Shown here piece after piece: positions 29,855 through 38,649 of a stretch of DNA of 64,000 bases (the first letter of the stretch is position 1; the number at the start of each line of letters is the position of its first letter). This DNA comes from Rhodobacteraceae bacterium EL53 (lineage in GTDB: Bacteria; Pseudomonadota; Alphaproteobacteria; Rhodobacterales; Rhodobacteraceae): the NCBI GenBank assembly GCA_900313015.1, contig OMPR01000010.1, positions 434,001 to 498,000 of the forward strand, written 5' to 3'. Both the position numbers and the translations under genes were made by a program. The notes under the pieces were generated by a model. It was not told where the DNA came from and searched no databases. It saw nothing but the letters and a program-made list of their open reading frames with translations.

Positions 29855-30655
29855 ATGCTAGATCTGGTAAGCAATCAGGGCACATCCCCGACCGACACTC
29901 TGGGCGACAGCTCACTGGCAATCCGGGGCCTGACCGTCTCATACGGTCAAAAGCCTGCTGTGTTCTCTGTCGACATGACGGTGCAACCTGGTGCCATGAC
30001 CGCAATCATCGGCCCTAATGGTGCTGGTAAATCCACAATGCTCAAGGCGGCATTGGGGATTGTGAAGCCCTTGTCCGGGCAGGTCACCGTCTTTGGCGAA
30101 CCGCTTGAACAGCAACGCGCCCGTATTGCTTATGTCCCGCAGCGCGCTAGCGTAGACTGGGACTTTCCCACCCGTGTGATCGATGTGGTTCTGATGGGGC
30201 TCTATCGTGAATTGGGCCTGTTGGGCCGTGTCCGGTCGCGGCACAAAGCCAAAGCGATGGACTGCCTGCATCGCGTTGGTATGCGTGACTTTGCAGATCG
30301 CCAGATTGGTCAGCTGTCAGGCGGCCAACAACAGCGCGTGTTCCTTGCGCGCTCCTTGGCCCAAGACGCTGATTTGTATTTGCTGGATGAGCCATTTGCA
30401 GGTGTGGATGCTGCGACCGAAAAAGCCATCATCGGCGTTCTGAAATCGCTCAAAGACGCGGGTAAGACCGTTGTTGTAGTGCATCATGACTTGGCTACCG
30501 TGACCGACTATTTTGACCACGTGTTCCTGATCAACACCCGCAAAGTCGCCGAAGGCTCGGTGGCCGAGGCTTTTACTGCGGATACGCTGCAAGCAGCCTA
30601 TGGCGGTCGACTTGCCACAGCGCAGGTTGATCAACTCTCGCGAGTTGTGGGGTAA
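29855..30655 (+). CDS. mntB: Mn/Fe ABC transporter ATP-binding protein
   Basis: 266 aa, cytoplasmic ATPase of the metal importer. Walker A is GPNGAGKST near residue 50, the signature is QLSGGQQQRVFLARSL near 150, Walker B is LYLLDEPFAGVD near 170, and the H-loop is VVVHHDLA. It begins 3 bp after the binding-protein gene. The first ~25 residues before LAIRGLTVSYG are a nonconserved extension. Confidence 0.93.
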   Translation: MLDLVSNQGTSPTDTLGDSSLAIRGLTVSYGQKPAVFSVDMTVQPGAMTAIIGPNGAGKSTMLKAALGIVKPLSGQVTVFGEPLEQQRARIAYVPQRASVDWDFPTRVIDVVLMGLYRELGLLGRVRSRHKAKAMDCLHRVGMRDFADRQIGQLSGGQQQRVFLARSLAQDADLYLLDEPFAGVDAATEKAIIGVLKSLKDAGKTVVVVHHDLATVTDYFDHVFLINTRKVAEGSVAEAFTADTLQAAYGGRLATAQVDQLSRVVG

Positions 30656-30660
30656 CTCAA

Positions 30661-31866
30661 ATGCTCAGTGATGCTCTGCTTTTGCAGCTTGGCTATAACG
30701 CCTCGCTGGTGGCTATTGGTGCGACCTTGTTGGGGGTGTCTGCCGGGGTGACCGGTACGTTTCTCTTTCTCCGCAAGCGCGCCTTAGTCAGCGATGCGAT
30801 CAGCCACGCCACCCTTCCCGGTGTCTGTCTGGCCTTCATGCTGATGGTGGCGTTTGGAGGCGATGGCCGCAATCTGGTCGGCTTGCTGCTTGGTTCAGCC
30901 GTATCCGCATGGATCGGTTTGCTGTGCCTCAACTGGCTCACCCGTAACACGCGCCTTGCCGAAGATGCCGCCATTGGTTCGGTGCTGTCGGTGTTCTTTG
31001 GTCTTGGCATTGTCTTGCTGACCGTGATTCAGACCATGGGTGTGGGACGGCAGGCCGGTCTCGAAGGGTTCCTGCTGGGCTCCACTGCCGGGATGCTTTG
31101 GGCAGATGCGGTTGTGATCGCGATTGGGGGGGCGTCGACGCTGGCGCTGATCCTGTTGATGCGCCGTCCGATGACACTAGTGGCCTTTGATCCGGAATAT
31201 GCCGCCGCACGCGGATTGCCGGTGGATCGCATCGACCTTGCGATGATGGGGCTGGTGATGGCTGTCACCGTTGTTGGTTTGAAAATCGTCGGCCTGATCC
31301 TGATCGTGGCCCTTTTGATCATCCCGCCTGTCACGGCGCGATTCTGGACCGAGCGATCGGATCGCGTGGTTCTACTGGGCGGTATTGTAGGTGGCCTCTC
31401 AGGCTATCTTGGCGCTGCACTTTCCGCCTCTGCACCCAACCTGCCGACGGGTCCGATCATTGTGCTTGTCAGCTTTGGCTTCTTCGCCATTTCGCTCTTT
31501 CTCGCTCCGAACCGCGGTGTTTTGGCCGCGATCCTGCGTCATTTCCGCTTTCAACGTCGTGTGCACCTGCGTCAGGGGTTGTTGGCACTGGCCCAAGGGC
31601 AGCCGATTTATGAACGTCTCACCCTGCGTTTGCTGACCCGTGCCGGTCTGGCTCGCGCTGATGGAGTGGCCACCGAAGCAGGCAAAGCCCGCGCTGCCAA
31701 AGCCCTGCGCGATGAAAAAAGATGGGAGGTCATCCGGTCTGATCAAACGCACGAGGCTGCTGCCGCCCTCTATGATGGGCTGCGCGACATCGAAACTGTC
31801 CTGACCAAAGATCAGATCGTCGAAATCGACCATCAAATCGGCGGCCCACAAGGAGTACCGGCATGA
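30661..31866 (+). CDS. mntC: Mn/Fe ABC permease with C-terminal winged-helix-like tail
   Basis: 401 aa. Residues ~1-285 form an ABC-3-type permease (RKRALVSDAISHATLPGVCL, AEDAAIGSVLSVFFGLGIV). About 115 extra residues follow. They include LTLRLLTRAGLARADGVATE, then AGKARAAKALRDEKRWEVI, which looks like a winged helix with DtxR-type tail as found in some TroC/MntC permeases. The other permease in this operon lacks this tail. The tail is predicted cytoplasmic and could sense metal or regulate transport; this is inference. It overlaps the next gene by 4 bp. Confidence 0.88.
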   Translation: MLSDALLLQLGYNASLVAIGATLLGVSAGVTGTFLFLRKRALVSDAISHATLPGVCLAFMLMVAFGGDGRNLVGLLLGSAVSAWIGLLCLNWLTRNTRLAEDAAIGSVLSVFFGLGIVLLTVIQTMGVGRQAGLEGFLLGSTAGMLWADAVVIAIGGASTLALILLMRRPMTLVAFDPEYAAARGLPVDRIDLAMMGLVMAVTVVGLKIVGLILIVALLIIPPVTARFWTERSDRVVLLGGIVGGLSGYLGAALSASAPNLPTGPIIVLVSFGFFAISLFLAPNRGVLAAILRHFRFQRRVHLRQGLLALAQGQPIYERLTLRLLTRAGLARADGVATEAGKARAAKALRDEKRWEVIRSDQTHEAAAALYDGLRDIETVLTKDQIVEIDHQIGGPQGVPA

Positions 31867-32792
31867 GTGGTGAAGAGTTCGTTCCCTTGTCCCTGACCCC
31901 GCTGCTGATTGGTATCTTTGCGGCAGTGGCCTGTGCGCTGCCAGGGAACTTTCTGGTGCTGCGCCGTCAGGCGCTGATTGGGGATGCCATCAGCCATGTG
32001 GTTCTGCCCGGCATTGTTGTGGCGTTCCTGCTGACCGGTGCTATTTCAGCTTGGCCGATGATGCTGGGCGCGGCTGGCGCTGCGGTCATTGCTGTGATCC
32101 TGATCGAAGCAATCCGTCGTTTGGGCAAGATTGAACCCGGCGCGGCCATGGGCGTGGTCTTTACCACCATGTTTGCTGGGGGTGTTCTACTGCTGGAACA
32201 AACTGACACATCGACCGTGCACTTGGACGTGGAACACGCGCTTTATGGCAACCTCGAAAGCCTGATCTGGCTGGATGCCACTGGCTGGTCCTCGGTTCTG
32301 GATCTTGAGGCGCTCGCTGGATTGCCCGTGGAATTGCCCCGCATGGCACTGACGCTTGTCCTCGTCATTGCCTTTACCTGGCTGTTCTGGCGCCCGCTGA
32401 AACTGTCGACCTTTGACGAAGGGTTTGCCCGCACCGTAGGTATTCGCACCAATCTCTTGGGCCTTGCTCTGGTGGTGATCGCGGCCATCGCGGCGGTTGC
32501 CGCCTTTGATGCGGTGGGATCGATTATCGTGATCGCGATGTTCATCTGTCCCCCCGCTGCGGCCCGGATGATGACCAACCAGCTTGAGCATCAAATCGGA
32601 TGGAGCGTGGGGTTTGCCATCGCCTCGGCTGTGTCTGGCTATGTTCTGGCCGGCTACGGTCCCCTCTGGTTGGGCGCGCAGGATGCAGTCAGTGCCGCCG
32701 GTATGATTGCGACAATGTCCGGAGTTATCTTGGCGCTCACTGCGGTTTTCGGCCCGTGCCGCACCCGCGCAGGAGCTCCGGTTCAGGCCTAA
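31863..32792 (+). CDS. mntD: Mn/Fe ABC transporter permease, second subunit
   Basis: 309 aa, ABC-3-type membrane protein with about 8-9 segments. Family features: RRQALIGDAISHVVLPGIVV near residue 34, EPGAAMGVVFTTMFAGGVLL in the middle, and AMFICPPAAARMM near 225. Two different permease genes with one ATPase is the sitABCD-type arrangement. It starts inside the stop of the preceding permease (ATGA). Confidence 0.92.
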   Translation: MSGEEFVPLSLTPLLIGIFAAVACALPGNFLVLRRQALIGDAISHVVLPGIVVAFLLTGAISAWPMMLGAAGAAVIAVILIEAIRRLGKIEPGAAMGVVFTTMFAGGVLLLEQTDTSTVHLDVEHALYGNLESLIWLDATGWSSVLDLEALAGLPVELPRMALTLVLVIAFTWLFWRPLKLSTFDEGFARTVGIRTNLLGLALVVIAAIAAVAAFDAVGSIIVIAMFICPPAAARMMTNQLEHQIGWSVGFAIASAVSGYVLAGYGPLWLGAQDAVSAAGMIATMSGVILALTAVFGPCRTRAGAPVQA

Positions 32793-32826
32793 AATCGGCG
32801 CTCATGCCACTCGATTCATAAGTCCG

Positions 32827-32854
32827 GCCAAAACGCGATAAATCGGATTTTGGC
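32827..32854 (+). terminator. Hairpin after the Mn/Fe transporter operon
   Basis: Outer stem gccaaaa / ttttggc (7 bp) and inner stem cgat / atcg around a 2-nt loop, with a small internal loop between them. It lies 35 bp after the last transporter stop and is followed by a moderately T-rich run. The remainder of the 276-bp gap before mutL shows nothing clear. Confidence 0.6.
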
Positions 32855-33068
32855 TATTCCATTTCTGCTGGCGCTTTCTATGTAGTGCTCATTAGAAGAC
32901 GGGCCACAAAGCCTGAAAATGACTGCCACTCACGACTATCCGGTCCTGATGCCTCGTCCGAGCTGCACTTTCGATTGTCAGCTCCGGGTATCAGGGCCGG
33001 TTTTTCACCCTTCAAAACCAGATCAAACCAGTGGCAGAATCGACGCTGCACGTGCTAGGTCTAGCGGT

Positions 33069-34964
33069 ATGTCGCATTCGAACCCCAATATCAGCCAAAA
33101 TCGCCCGGTTATCCGGCAACTTGATGATTCCGCAATCAACCGGATCGCTGCAGGTGAGGTGGTTGAACGTCCCGCCTCTGCGGTCAAGGAACTTGTGGAA
33201 AACGCCATTGATGCGGGGGCGACGCGCATCTCCATCGATATTGCCGACGGCGGTAAAACCCTGATCCGGGTTAGCGACGATGGCTGCGGAATCGCACCCG
33301 AGGATCTGCCTTTGGCACTGTCGCGGCATGCGACTTCCAAAATTGACGGCTCGGATTTGCTGAACATCCACACCTTTGGCTTTCGCGGCGAGGCTCTGCC
33401 ATCGCTGGGCGCGGTAGGTCGACTGAACATCACCAGCCGGGTTCCGGGGGGCGAGGCTGCAATGATCCGTGTGGCAGGTGGAGTAATGGACCCGGTCAAA
33501 CCTGCTGCCCTGCGGGCTGGCACCGTGGTGGAATTGCGCGATCTGTTTTTTGCCACGCCGGCGCGTTTGAAATTCATGCGCACGGATCGGGCCGAAAGTC
33601 AGGCGATTACTGATACGATCAAACGTCTGGCTATGGCTGAACCGGCGCTGGGATTCACTCTGCGCGATGTTTCGGGCGGCGGTGAGGGGCGGATCACGTT
33701 CCGGGCCGATGGCGAAAACGGGGATCTGTTTGATGCGCTGCATGCACGCTTAGGCCGCATTTTGGGGCGTGAATTTGCGGAAAACGCTCTACGGATCGAC
33801 GCCACACGCGAAGATATCCGCCTGTTTGGCTATGCCGCCCTGCCAACCTATTCGCGGGGTGCAGCCGTGGCGCAGTATCTGTTCGTCAACGGACGTCCGG
33901 TGCGGGACAAGATGCTAACCGGGGCTTTGCGGGCCGCCTATTTCGATTTCCTCAGCCGTGACCGCCATCCGGCGGCGGCCCTGTTTATTGATTGCGAGCC
34001 CACGCTTGTGGATGTGAACGTACACCCCGCCAAATCCGAGGTCCGCTTTCGCGATCCCGGCATTCCACGTGGTTTGATCGTCTCTGCCCTGCGCCATGCC
34101 TTGGCCGAGGCCGGGCACCGCGCATCGAGCACCGTTGCCGACGCCACCCTTGGCGCGATGCGGGCCGAACCAACACAACCAGGCCCCGCGCGTGTTTATC
34201 AGATGGATCGCCCCTCGATTGGCGCACGCACGATGGCGTATCACGCCCAAGCGCCAGAACCGGTGCCCGCGTCCGGGTTTGCCGAGCTCGCCAACAGCTA
34301 TTCAGGGCAACTGGTCGATACACCTGTCGTTGCAAACGCAACGGGTGCTGAGCAAACGCAACCTGACGCCGTGCCTAGCGAACACTTGCCCTTGGGTGCT
34401 GCGCGCGGTCAGGTGCACGAAAATTATATCATCGCACAGACCGAAACGGGCATGGTCATTGTCGATCAACACGCCGCGCATGAACGGCTGGTCTATGAAA
34501 AACTGAAAACCCAAATGGCCGAAAATGGCGTGGCGGCGCAGGCCTTGTTGATCCCGGAAATCGTCGAACTGTCCGAAGGCGACTGTGCCCGTCTGATGGA
34601 GGTCGCCGAGAATCTGTCGTCCTTTGGTCTGACCATTGAACCCTTTGGCGGCGGCGCAGTTGCCGTGCGCGAAACACCCGCCATTCTGGGTGAGGTCAAC
34701 GCCGAGGCGATGATCAAGGACATTCTGGATGAGCTGGACGATCAGGGCTCCAGCCAGATGGTGCAAGCCAAGATCGAAGCGATTCTCAGCCGGGTTGCCT
34801 GCCATGGGTCCATCCGCTCGGGTCGTCGGATGCGCGGCGAAGAGATGAACGCCCTGTTGCGTGAGATGGAGGCCACGCCCCATTCCGGTCAGTGCAACCA
34901 CGGGCGGCCCACGTATGTTGAACTCAAGCTCTCTGATATCGAGCGGTTGTTCGGGCGCAGTTGA
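33069..34964 (+). CDS. mutL: DNA mismatch repair protein MutL
   Basis: 631 aa from the ATG at 33069; the frame is open 50 codons upstream but conserved MutL sequence only begins at RQLDDSAINRIAAGEVVERP. The GHKL ATPase motifs are ELVENAIDAGA, DDGCGI and TFGFRGEALPS. The C-terminal domain has the metal-binding endonuclease motif DQHAAHERLVYE near residue 475 plus GQCNHGRPT at the end. This MutL is therefore the nicking type used where MutH is absent. The ribosome site is weak. Confidence 0.96.
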   Translation: MSHSNPNISQNRPVIRQLDDSAINRIAAGEVVERPASAVKELVENAIDAGATRISIDIADGGKTLIRVSDDGCGIAPEDLPLALSRHATSKIDGSDLLNIHTFGFRGEALPSLGAVGRLNITSRVPGGEAAMIRVAGGVMDPVKPAALRAGTVVELRDLFFATPARLKFMRTDRAESQAITDTIKRLAMAEPALGFTLRDVSGGGEGRITFRADGENGDLFDALHARLGRILGREFAENALRIDATREDIRLFGYAALPTYSRGAAVAQYLFVNGRPVRDKMLTGALRAAYFDFLSRDRHPAAALFIDCEPTLVDVNVHPAKSEVRFRDPGIPRGLIVSALRHALAEAGHRASSTVADATLGAMRAEPTQPGPARVYQMDRPSIGARTMAYHAQAPEPVPASGFAELANSYSGQLVDTPVVANATGAEQTQPDAVPSEHLPLGAARGQVHENYIIAQTETGMVIVDQHAAHERLVYEKLKTQMAENGVAAQALLIPEIVELSEGDCARLMEVAENLSSFGLTIEPFGGGAVAVRETPAILGEVNAEAMIKDILDELDDQGSSQMVQAKIEAILSRVACHGSIRSGRRMRGEEMNALLREMEATPHSGQCNHGRPTYVELKLSDIERLFGRS

Positions 34965-35026
34965 TCCTGTGCCCCGCTCGGGCTAGAAAGGTGAAAATAA
35001 AACAAAACAAGAACGAGCAGGGCGAC

Positions 35027-36265
35027 ATGATAGAAATTGCAGGCCAGACCTATGTCTTGAATGATCCTATGGTGATTGCTGCCCTTGCTGGTGCAGGGGG
35101 GCTTCTGCTGATCTTTCTGATGGTGCTTTTGGCGCTGCGCGCGTCCAACCGGTCTGTGCGCATGGTCGAGCCGCTGGCGCACAATCTGGCTGTTCTGGGG
35201 CAGAATGTGCAGCAATTGGCACAGGGACAGGATCACCTGCGGGGGGGCTTGCAGCATGTCTCGGACGCGCAGGCCAATGCACAGGTGCAGGTGATTCAGA
35301 CCATGGAGGCCCGGCTGGCGGATGTGCAGCAGCAGATGAACGACCGACTGGCGGATAACGCGCTACGCTCGCACCGTTCTTTGGCCGAGATGCAGGAACG
35401 GATGCGTGAAACCCTGCATGGCAATGCCAAACGCACCGTGACGTCGCTCACGCAGTTGCAGGAACGGCTGGCCACAATCGACAAGGCGCAGGACAATATC
35501 ACCAAGTTGTCGGGGGATGTTCTGTCGCTGCAGGATATCCTGTCCAACAAACAAACACGGGGCGCTTTTGGCGAAATCCAGCTGCATGACATCGTGTCCA
35601 AAGCCCTGCCAACGGACAGCTATTCGCTGCAGCACACGCTGAGCAATGGCAAACGGGCTGATTGCCTGATTCACCTGCCCAACCCGCCGGGCCCCATCGT
35701 GATTGACAGCAAATTCCCGCTAGAACCCTACGAGGCCCTGCGCCGCGCCAAAACCCAGGCCGAAATGACCGAGGCCGCGCGGCTGCTAAAGGCTGCGGTC
35801 CGGGTGCACATCCGGGCGATTTCTGAAAAATACATCATCGACGGAGAAACCGCCGACGGCGCGCTGCTGTTCCTCCCGTCCGAGGCAGTGTATGCCGAAC
35901 TGCACGCCAACTTTACCGATGTTGTCCGCGAAGGGTTCGCAGCAAAGGTCTGGATCGTGTCCCCGACCACCTGCATGGCAACCCTGAACACTATGCGCGC
36001 CATCCTGAAAGACGCCCGGATGCGCGAACAGGCTGGGGCAATCCGCAAAGAGCTGGGCTTGTTGCACAAAGACGTGGATCGCCTTGGGGACCGCGTAGGT
36101 AATCTGGACCGCCATTTCAATCGGGCGGCCAAAGACATCGCAGATATCAAAATCAGCGCTGAAAAAGCGGGAACACGCGCCCAACGGTTGGACAACTTTG
36201 ATTTCGAAGAGCTGGCACCCGACGCCCCCTCAAACGTGGTTCCCCTCAGTCAGCCCGAAACCTAA
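35027..36265 (+). CDS. rmuC: DNA recombination protein RmuC
   Basis: 412 aa from the ATG at 35027. An N-terminal membrane anchor (residues ~15-38) is followed by a long coiled coil (~45-170). The nuclease-fold RmuC domain is at ~185-370: NKQTRGAFGEIQL, PIVIDSKFPLEPYEALRRA, LLFLPSEAVYAEL and VSPTTCMATLNTMRA. RmuC limits rearrangements between inverted repeats in E. coli. It follows mutL on the same strand, giving a small genome-maintenance pair. Its 3' end overlaps the next, convergent gene by 4 bp. Confidence 0.95.
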   Translation: MIEIAGQTYVLNDPMVIAALAGAGGLLLIFLMVLLALRASNRSVRMVEPLAHNLAVLGQNVQQLAQGQDHLRGGLQHVSDAQANAQVQVIQTMEARLADVQQQMNDRLADNALRSHRSLAEMQERMRETLHGNAKRTVTSLTQLQERLATIDKAQDNITKLSGDVLSLQDILSNKQTRGAFGEIQLHDIVSKALPTDSYSLQHTLSNGKRADCLIHLPNPPGPIVIDSKFPLEPYEALRRAKTQAEMTEAARLLKAAVRVHIRAISEKYIIDGETADGALLFLPSEAVYAELHANFTDVVREGFAAKVWIVSPTTCMATLNTMRAILKDARMREQAGAIRKELGLLHKDVDRLGDRVGNLDRHFNRAAKDIADIKISAEKAGTRAQRLDNFDFEELAPDAPSNVVPLSQPET

Positions 36266-37029
36266 CCTCCAAACGCAGACTGCGCCGCCTCTGTGAGTGA
36301 CGCGCTTGCGCTGAGAAAGGGCGCGGGCCCATAGCTGATCCGGGCCACCCCAAGCGACGCAAGCGTTGGCGTATCTGGCGCTTTGCCGATCTGCATGATG
36401 TTCACCGGCAAAGGCGAGGCGTCGCACATTTCAGCGATCAGATCGGGAGTGATCAAGCCGGGAAAAAATATCCCGTCCGCCCCTGTCGCGGCATAGGCCG
36501 TCAGCCGGGCTTTGGCATCATCCATCAGGGCAGGATGATCGTCCGGTTTAGATCCCTGAAAAAACACATCCGTGCGGGCGTTTATGAACAAAGGCACGCC
36601 GGTTGCTTCGGCGGCGCGGCGCATGGCAGAGATCCGCGCGGTTTGAGAAGACACCGATTGCAAGCCAGAGCCGCCGGGCAACCCATCCTCGAAGTTCACA
36701 CCGACCGCCCCGGCGGCAATGACCCGTTCGGTGTTTGTGGCCAATGTCGAAGTATCGCTGGCGTACCCGGCTTCGAAATCATGGGTGACGGGTAATGTGT
36801 TTGACGCCGTTATGCGCCCGAGCAATGACAGGGCGAATTCCAGCGGAATGTTTTCCCCGTCCTCATACCCCTGCGCCCGAGCCATCGACCAGCTGCTTGT
36901 TGCAAGGGCGGTTGCGCCCGCTTTGGCCACAGCTTTGGCGCTGCTGGCGTCCCAGGCATTGTACAGCACCAGCGGGCGACCCGGCACGTGAAGGGAGGAA
37001 AAATCTTGCGCTTGGGTGTTCTGGCTCAT
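36262..37029 (-). CDS. Isocitrate lyase/PEP mutase-family enzyme
   Basis: 255 aa TIM-barrel enzyme. Family features: LYNAWDASSAKAVAKAGA near residue 22, DFEAGYASD near 85 with metal-binding acids, VNFEDGLPGG near 113, and INARTDVFF near 148. The Cys-containing KKCGH loop of true isocitrate lyase is absent. Relatives include oxaloacetate decarboxylase, 2-methylisocitrate lyase and PEP phosphonomutase. The reaction cannot be chosen from sequence alone. It overlaps ada by 4 bp (ATGA), so it is translated with the alkylation-response gene. Confidence 0.83.
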   Translation of the reverse strand: MSQNTQAQDFSSLHVPGRPLVLYNAWDASSAKAVAKAGATALATSSWSMARAQGYEDGENIPLEFALSLLGRITASNTLPVTHDFEAGYASDTSTLATNTERVIAAGAVGVNFEDGLPGGSGLQSVSSQTARISAMRRAAEATGVPLFINARTDVFFQGSKPDDHPALMDDAKARLTAYAATGADGIFFPGLITPDLIAEMCDASPLPVNIMQIGKAPDTPTLASLGVARISYGPAPFLSASASLTEAAQSAFGG

Positions 37030-38096
37030 GCCGGTTCGCTTTCATTGGGGGCGTATTGCCGTTCCAGGTCGATCAATTTCTGTTTGCGCCACAGCCCACC
37101 CCCGTATCCGGTCAGGGACCCATCCGCCCCCATGACCCGATGGCAGGGGATGACGATGGCAATCTGGTTGGCCCCATTGGCCCGCGCAACAGCGCGCGTG
37201 GATTCAGGGCGGCCCATGGCGCGGGCGATCTGCGAATAGCTGTGCGTCGATCCCGCTGGCAATGTTTGTAGCATATCCCAGACCGCACAGGTGAACGGCG
37301 TGCCATGCAGCGCGAGGGGCACGTCAAATTCCGCCGACTCCCCCGTGAAATAGCGATGCAACTGCGCCTCGATCTGATCGGTGGGGGCAAAACGACCAAA
37401 CCCCATCGCGCCCTTGCAGGCCTTGAAGACACGCTTTAGCTCGGTCGGGAGCGCCTTGCGATCGGTAAACTCAAGCAGGTGCAGGTGTGATGTGTCACTC
37501 ACGGCGATCATCGGGCCCAACGGGGTGTCAAACCAATCCGCCCGCAACAAAGCCTGTGTTTTGAAAGCGCCCGGCGGCAACCCGATATGTTTTGCTACTG
37601 CAGACCGAAACGCAGCCGGCGAAGCAAATCCCGCATCAAGCTGTGCGTCAATCACCCGCCCACCGTTTGCCAAGGTCGTCAACCCGGCGTGCAAGCGGGC
37701 TTGCCGCGCCATGTCCAGAAATGTGGTGCCAAAGGTGCGCTTGAACGCCCGCCGTATGGTCGACGGGTCATGCCCCCGCGCCACCAGATCTCCCTCGCGC
37801 CAGCGCCGCATTGGATCCGCCTCAAGCGCAGACAGCAGCGATTTGACTGCCGGATCTGCCTCGGCCGCCGAATGCATCGGATGGCAGCGTTTGCAGGCCC
37901 GAAACCCGGCGTCCAAACAGGCCGAAATCGTCGGCATGAACTGGCAGTTCTCTGGTTTGGGATCGCGTGCCGGACAATTCAGCCGACAGAAAATTCCGGT
38001 CGTCGTTACGCAGACATAGGCGCGCCCATCCCAGCTGGGATCACGGGCGACAAGCGCAGAATACAAAGTTTGGTCATCAGGTAGGTCGTGTTTCAT
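37026..38096 (-). CDS. ada: Ada: methylphosphotriester/O6-methylguanine repair protein and regulator
   Basis: 356 aa, close to E. coli Ada (354). The N-terminal zinc domain has the four Cys in GIFCRLNCPAR and FRACKRCHP (residues ~36-72); one accepts methyl groups from phosphotriesters. An AraC-type helix-turn-helix follows (~85-170). The C-terminal methyltransferase has the acceptor Cys in IVIPCHRVMG near 320. Methylated Ada activates alkylation-response genes. It forms an operon with the PEP-mutase-family gene. Confidence 0.95.
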   Translation of the reverse strand: MKHDLPDDQTLYSALVARDPSWDGRAYVCVTTTGIFCRLNCPARDPKPENCQFMPTISACLDAGFRACKRCHPMHSAAEADPAVKSLLSALEADPMRRWREGDLVARGHDPSTIRRAFKRTFGTTFLDMARQARLHAGLTTLANGGRVIDAQLDAGFASPAAFRSAVAKHIGLPPGAFKTQALLRADWFDTPLGPMIAVSDTSHLHLLEFTDRKALPTELKRVFKACKGAMGFGRFAPTDQIEAQLHRYFTGESAEFDVPLALHGTPFTCAVWDMLQTLPAGSTHSYSQIARAMGRPESTRAVARANGANQIAIVIPCHRVMGADGSLTGYGGGLWRKQKLIDLERQYAPNESEPA

Positions 38097-38265
38097 GGCT
38101 CCACGATAACAGCAAATCCAAAACAGATGGCGCCGGTTTTCGGGCGTTAATGTTATTTTTCACAAATGATCTTGGGGCGGTGCACTTGCGGTAGGTCAAA
38201 GACGCGCAAGGGGAGGTTCCTGTCTGATGCCGAACAAAGGATGCGAACAGAAAGGAAATACGAAA

Positions 38266-38583
38266 ATGTTGGAAATTTCTGCACAACAAGTGGCGCAGGT
38301 CGCGGTCATGGCGCGCGAATTGGAACGGGCCGAGGGCGAACTACGTGCGTTCATTGATCGCATCAGCGTCGATGGGCAGGCCGAACTGGTCGCCATCATG
38401 TGGATCGGGCGTGATAGCTTTGATGCACAGGATTGGGCCGAAGCCGTTGCCACCGCACGGGCCGAAGCCTCGACACCCTGCGCCGACTATCTGATCGGGA
38501 CACCGCATCTTTCGGACCATCTGGAAAACGGGTTGGACGCGCTTGGCATCTCTGCCGAGGATGTCGAAAACGATCTGATGTAA
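38266..38583 (+). CDS. DUF3775 protein
   Basis: 105 aa from the ATG at 38266, preceded by AAGGAAA; the upstream frame has no good start. DUF3775 members share an acidic C-terminal half (AIMWIGRDSFDAQDWAEAV, then HLSDHLENGLDALG). Function is unknown. It appears cytosolic. It is divergent from ada and convergent with the saccharopine operon. Confidence 0.8.
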   Translation: MLEISAQQVAQVAVMARELERAEGELRAFIDRISVDGQAELVAIMWIGRDSFDAQDWAEAVATARAEASTPCADYLIGTPHLSDHLENGLDALGISAEDVENDLM

Positions 38584-38598
38584 TGCCAGGTTTGGGAT

Positions 38599-38629
38599 GC
38601 CCTCTCCGAATGAACTTTTCGGAAAGGGC
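38599..38629. terminator. Hairpin between DUF3775 gene and saccharopine operon
   Basis: A 12-bp stem with one C-A mismatch (gccctctccgaa / ttcggaaagggc) and a 7-nt loop, between convergent stop codons. T tracts are weak on both sides. Confidence 0.6.
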
Positions 38630-38649
38630 AGCCTTAACAAACGCCTAGC

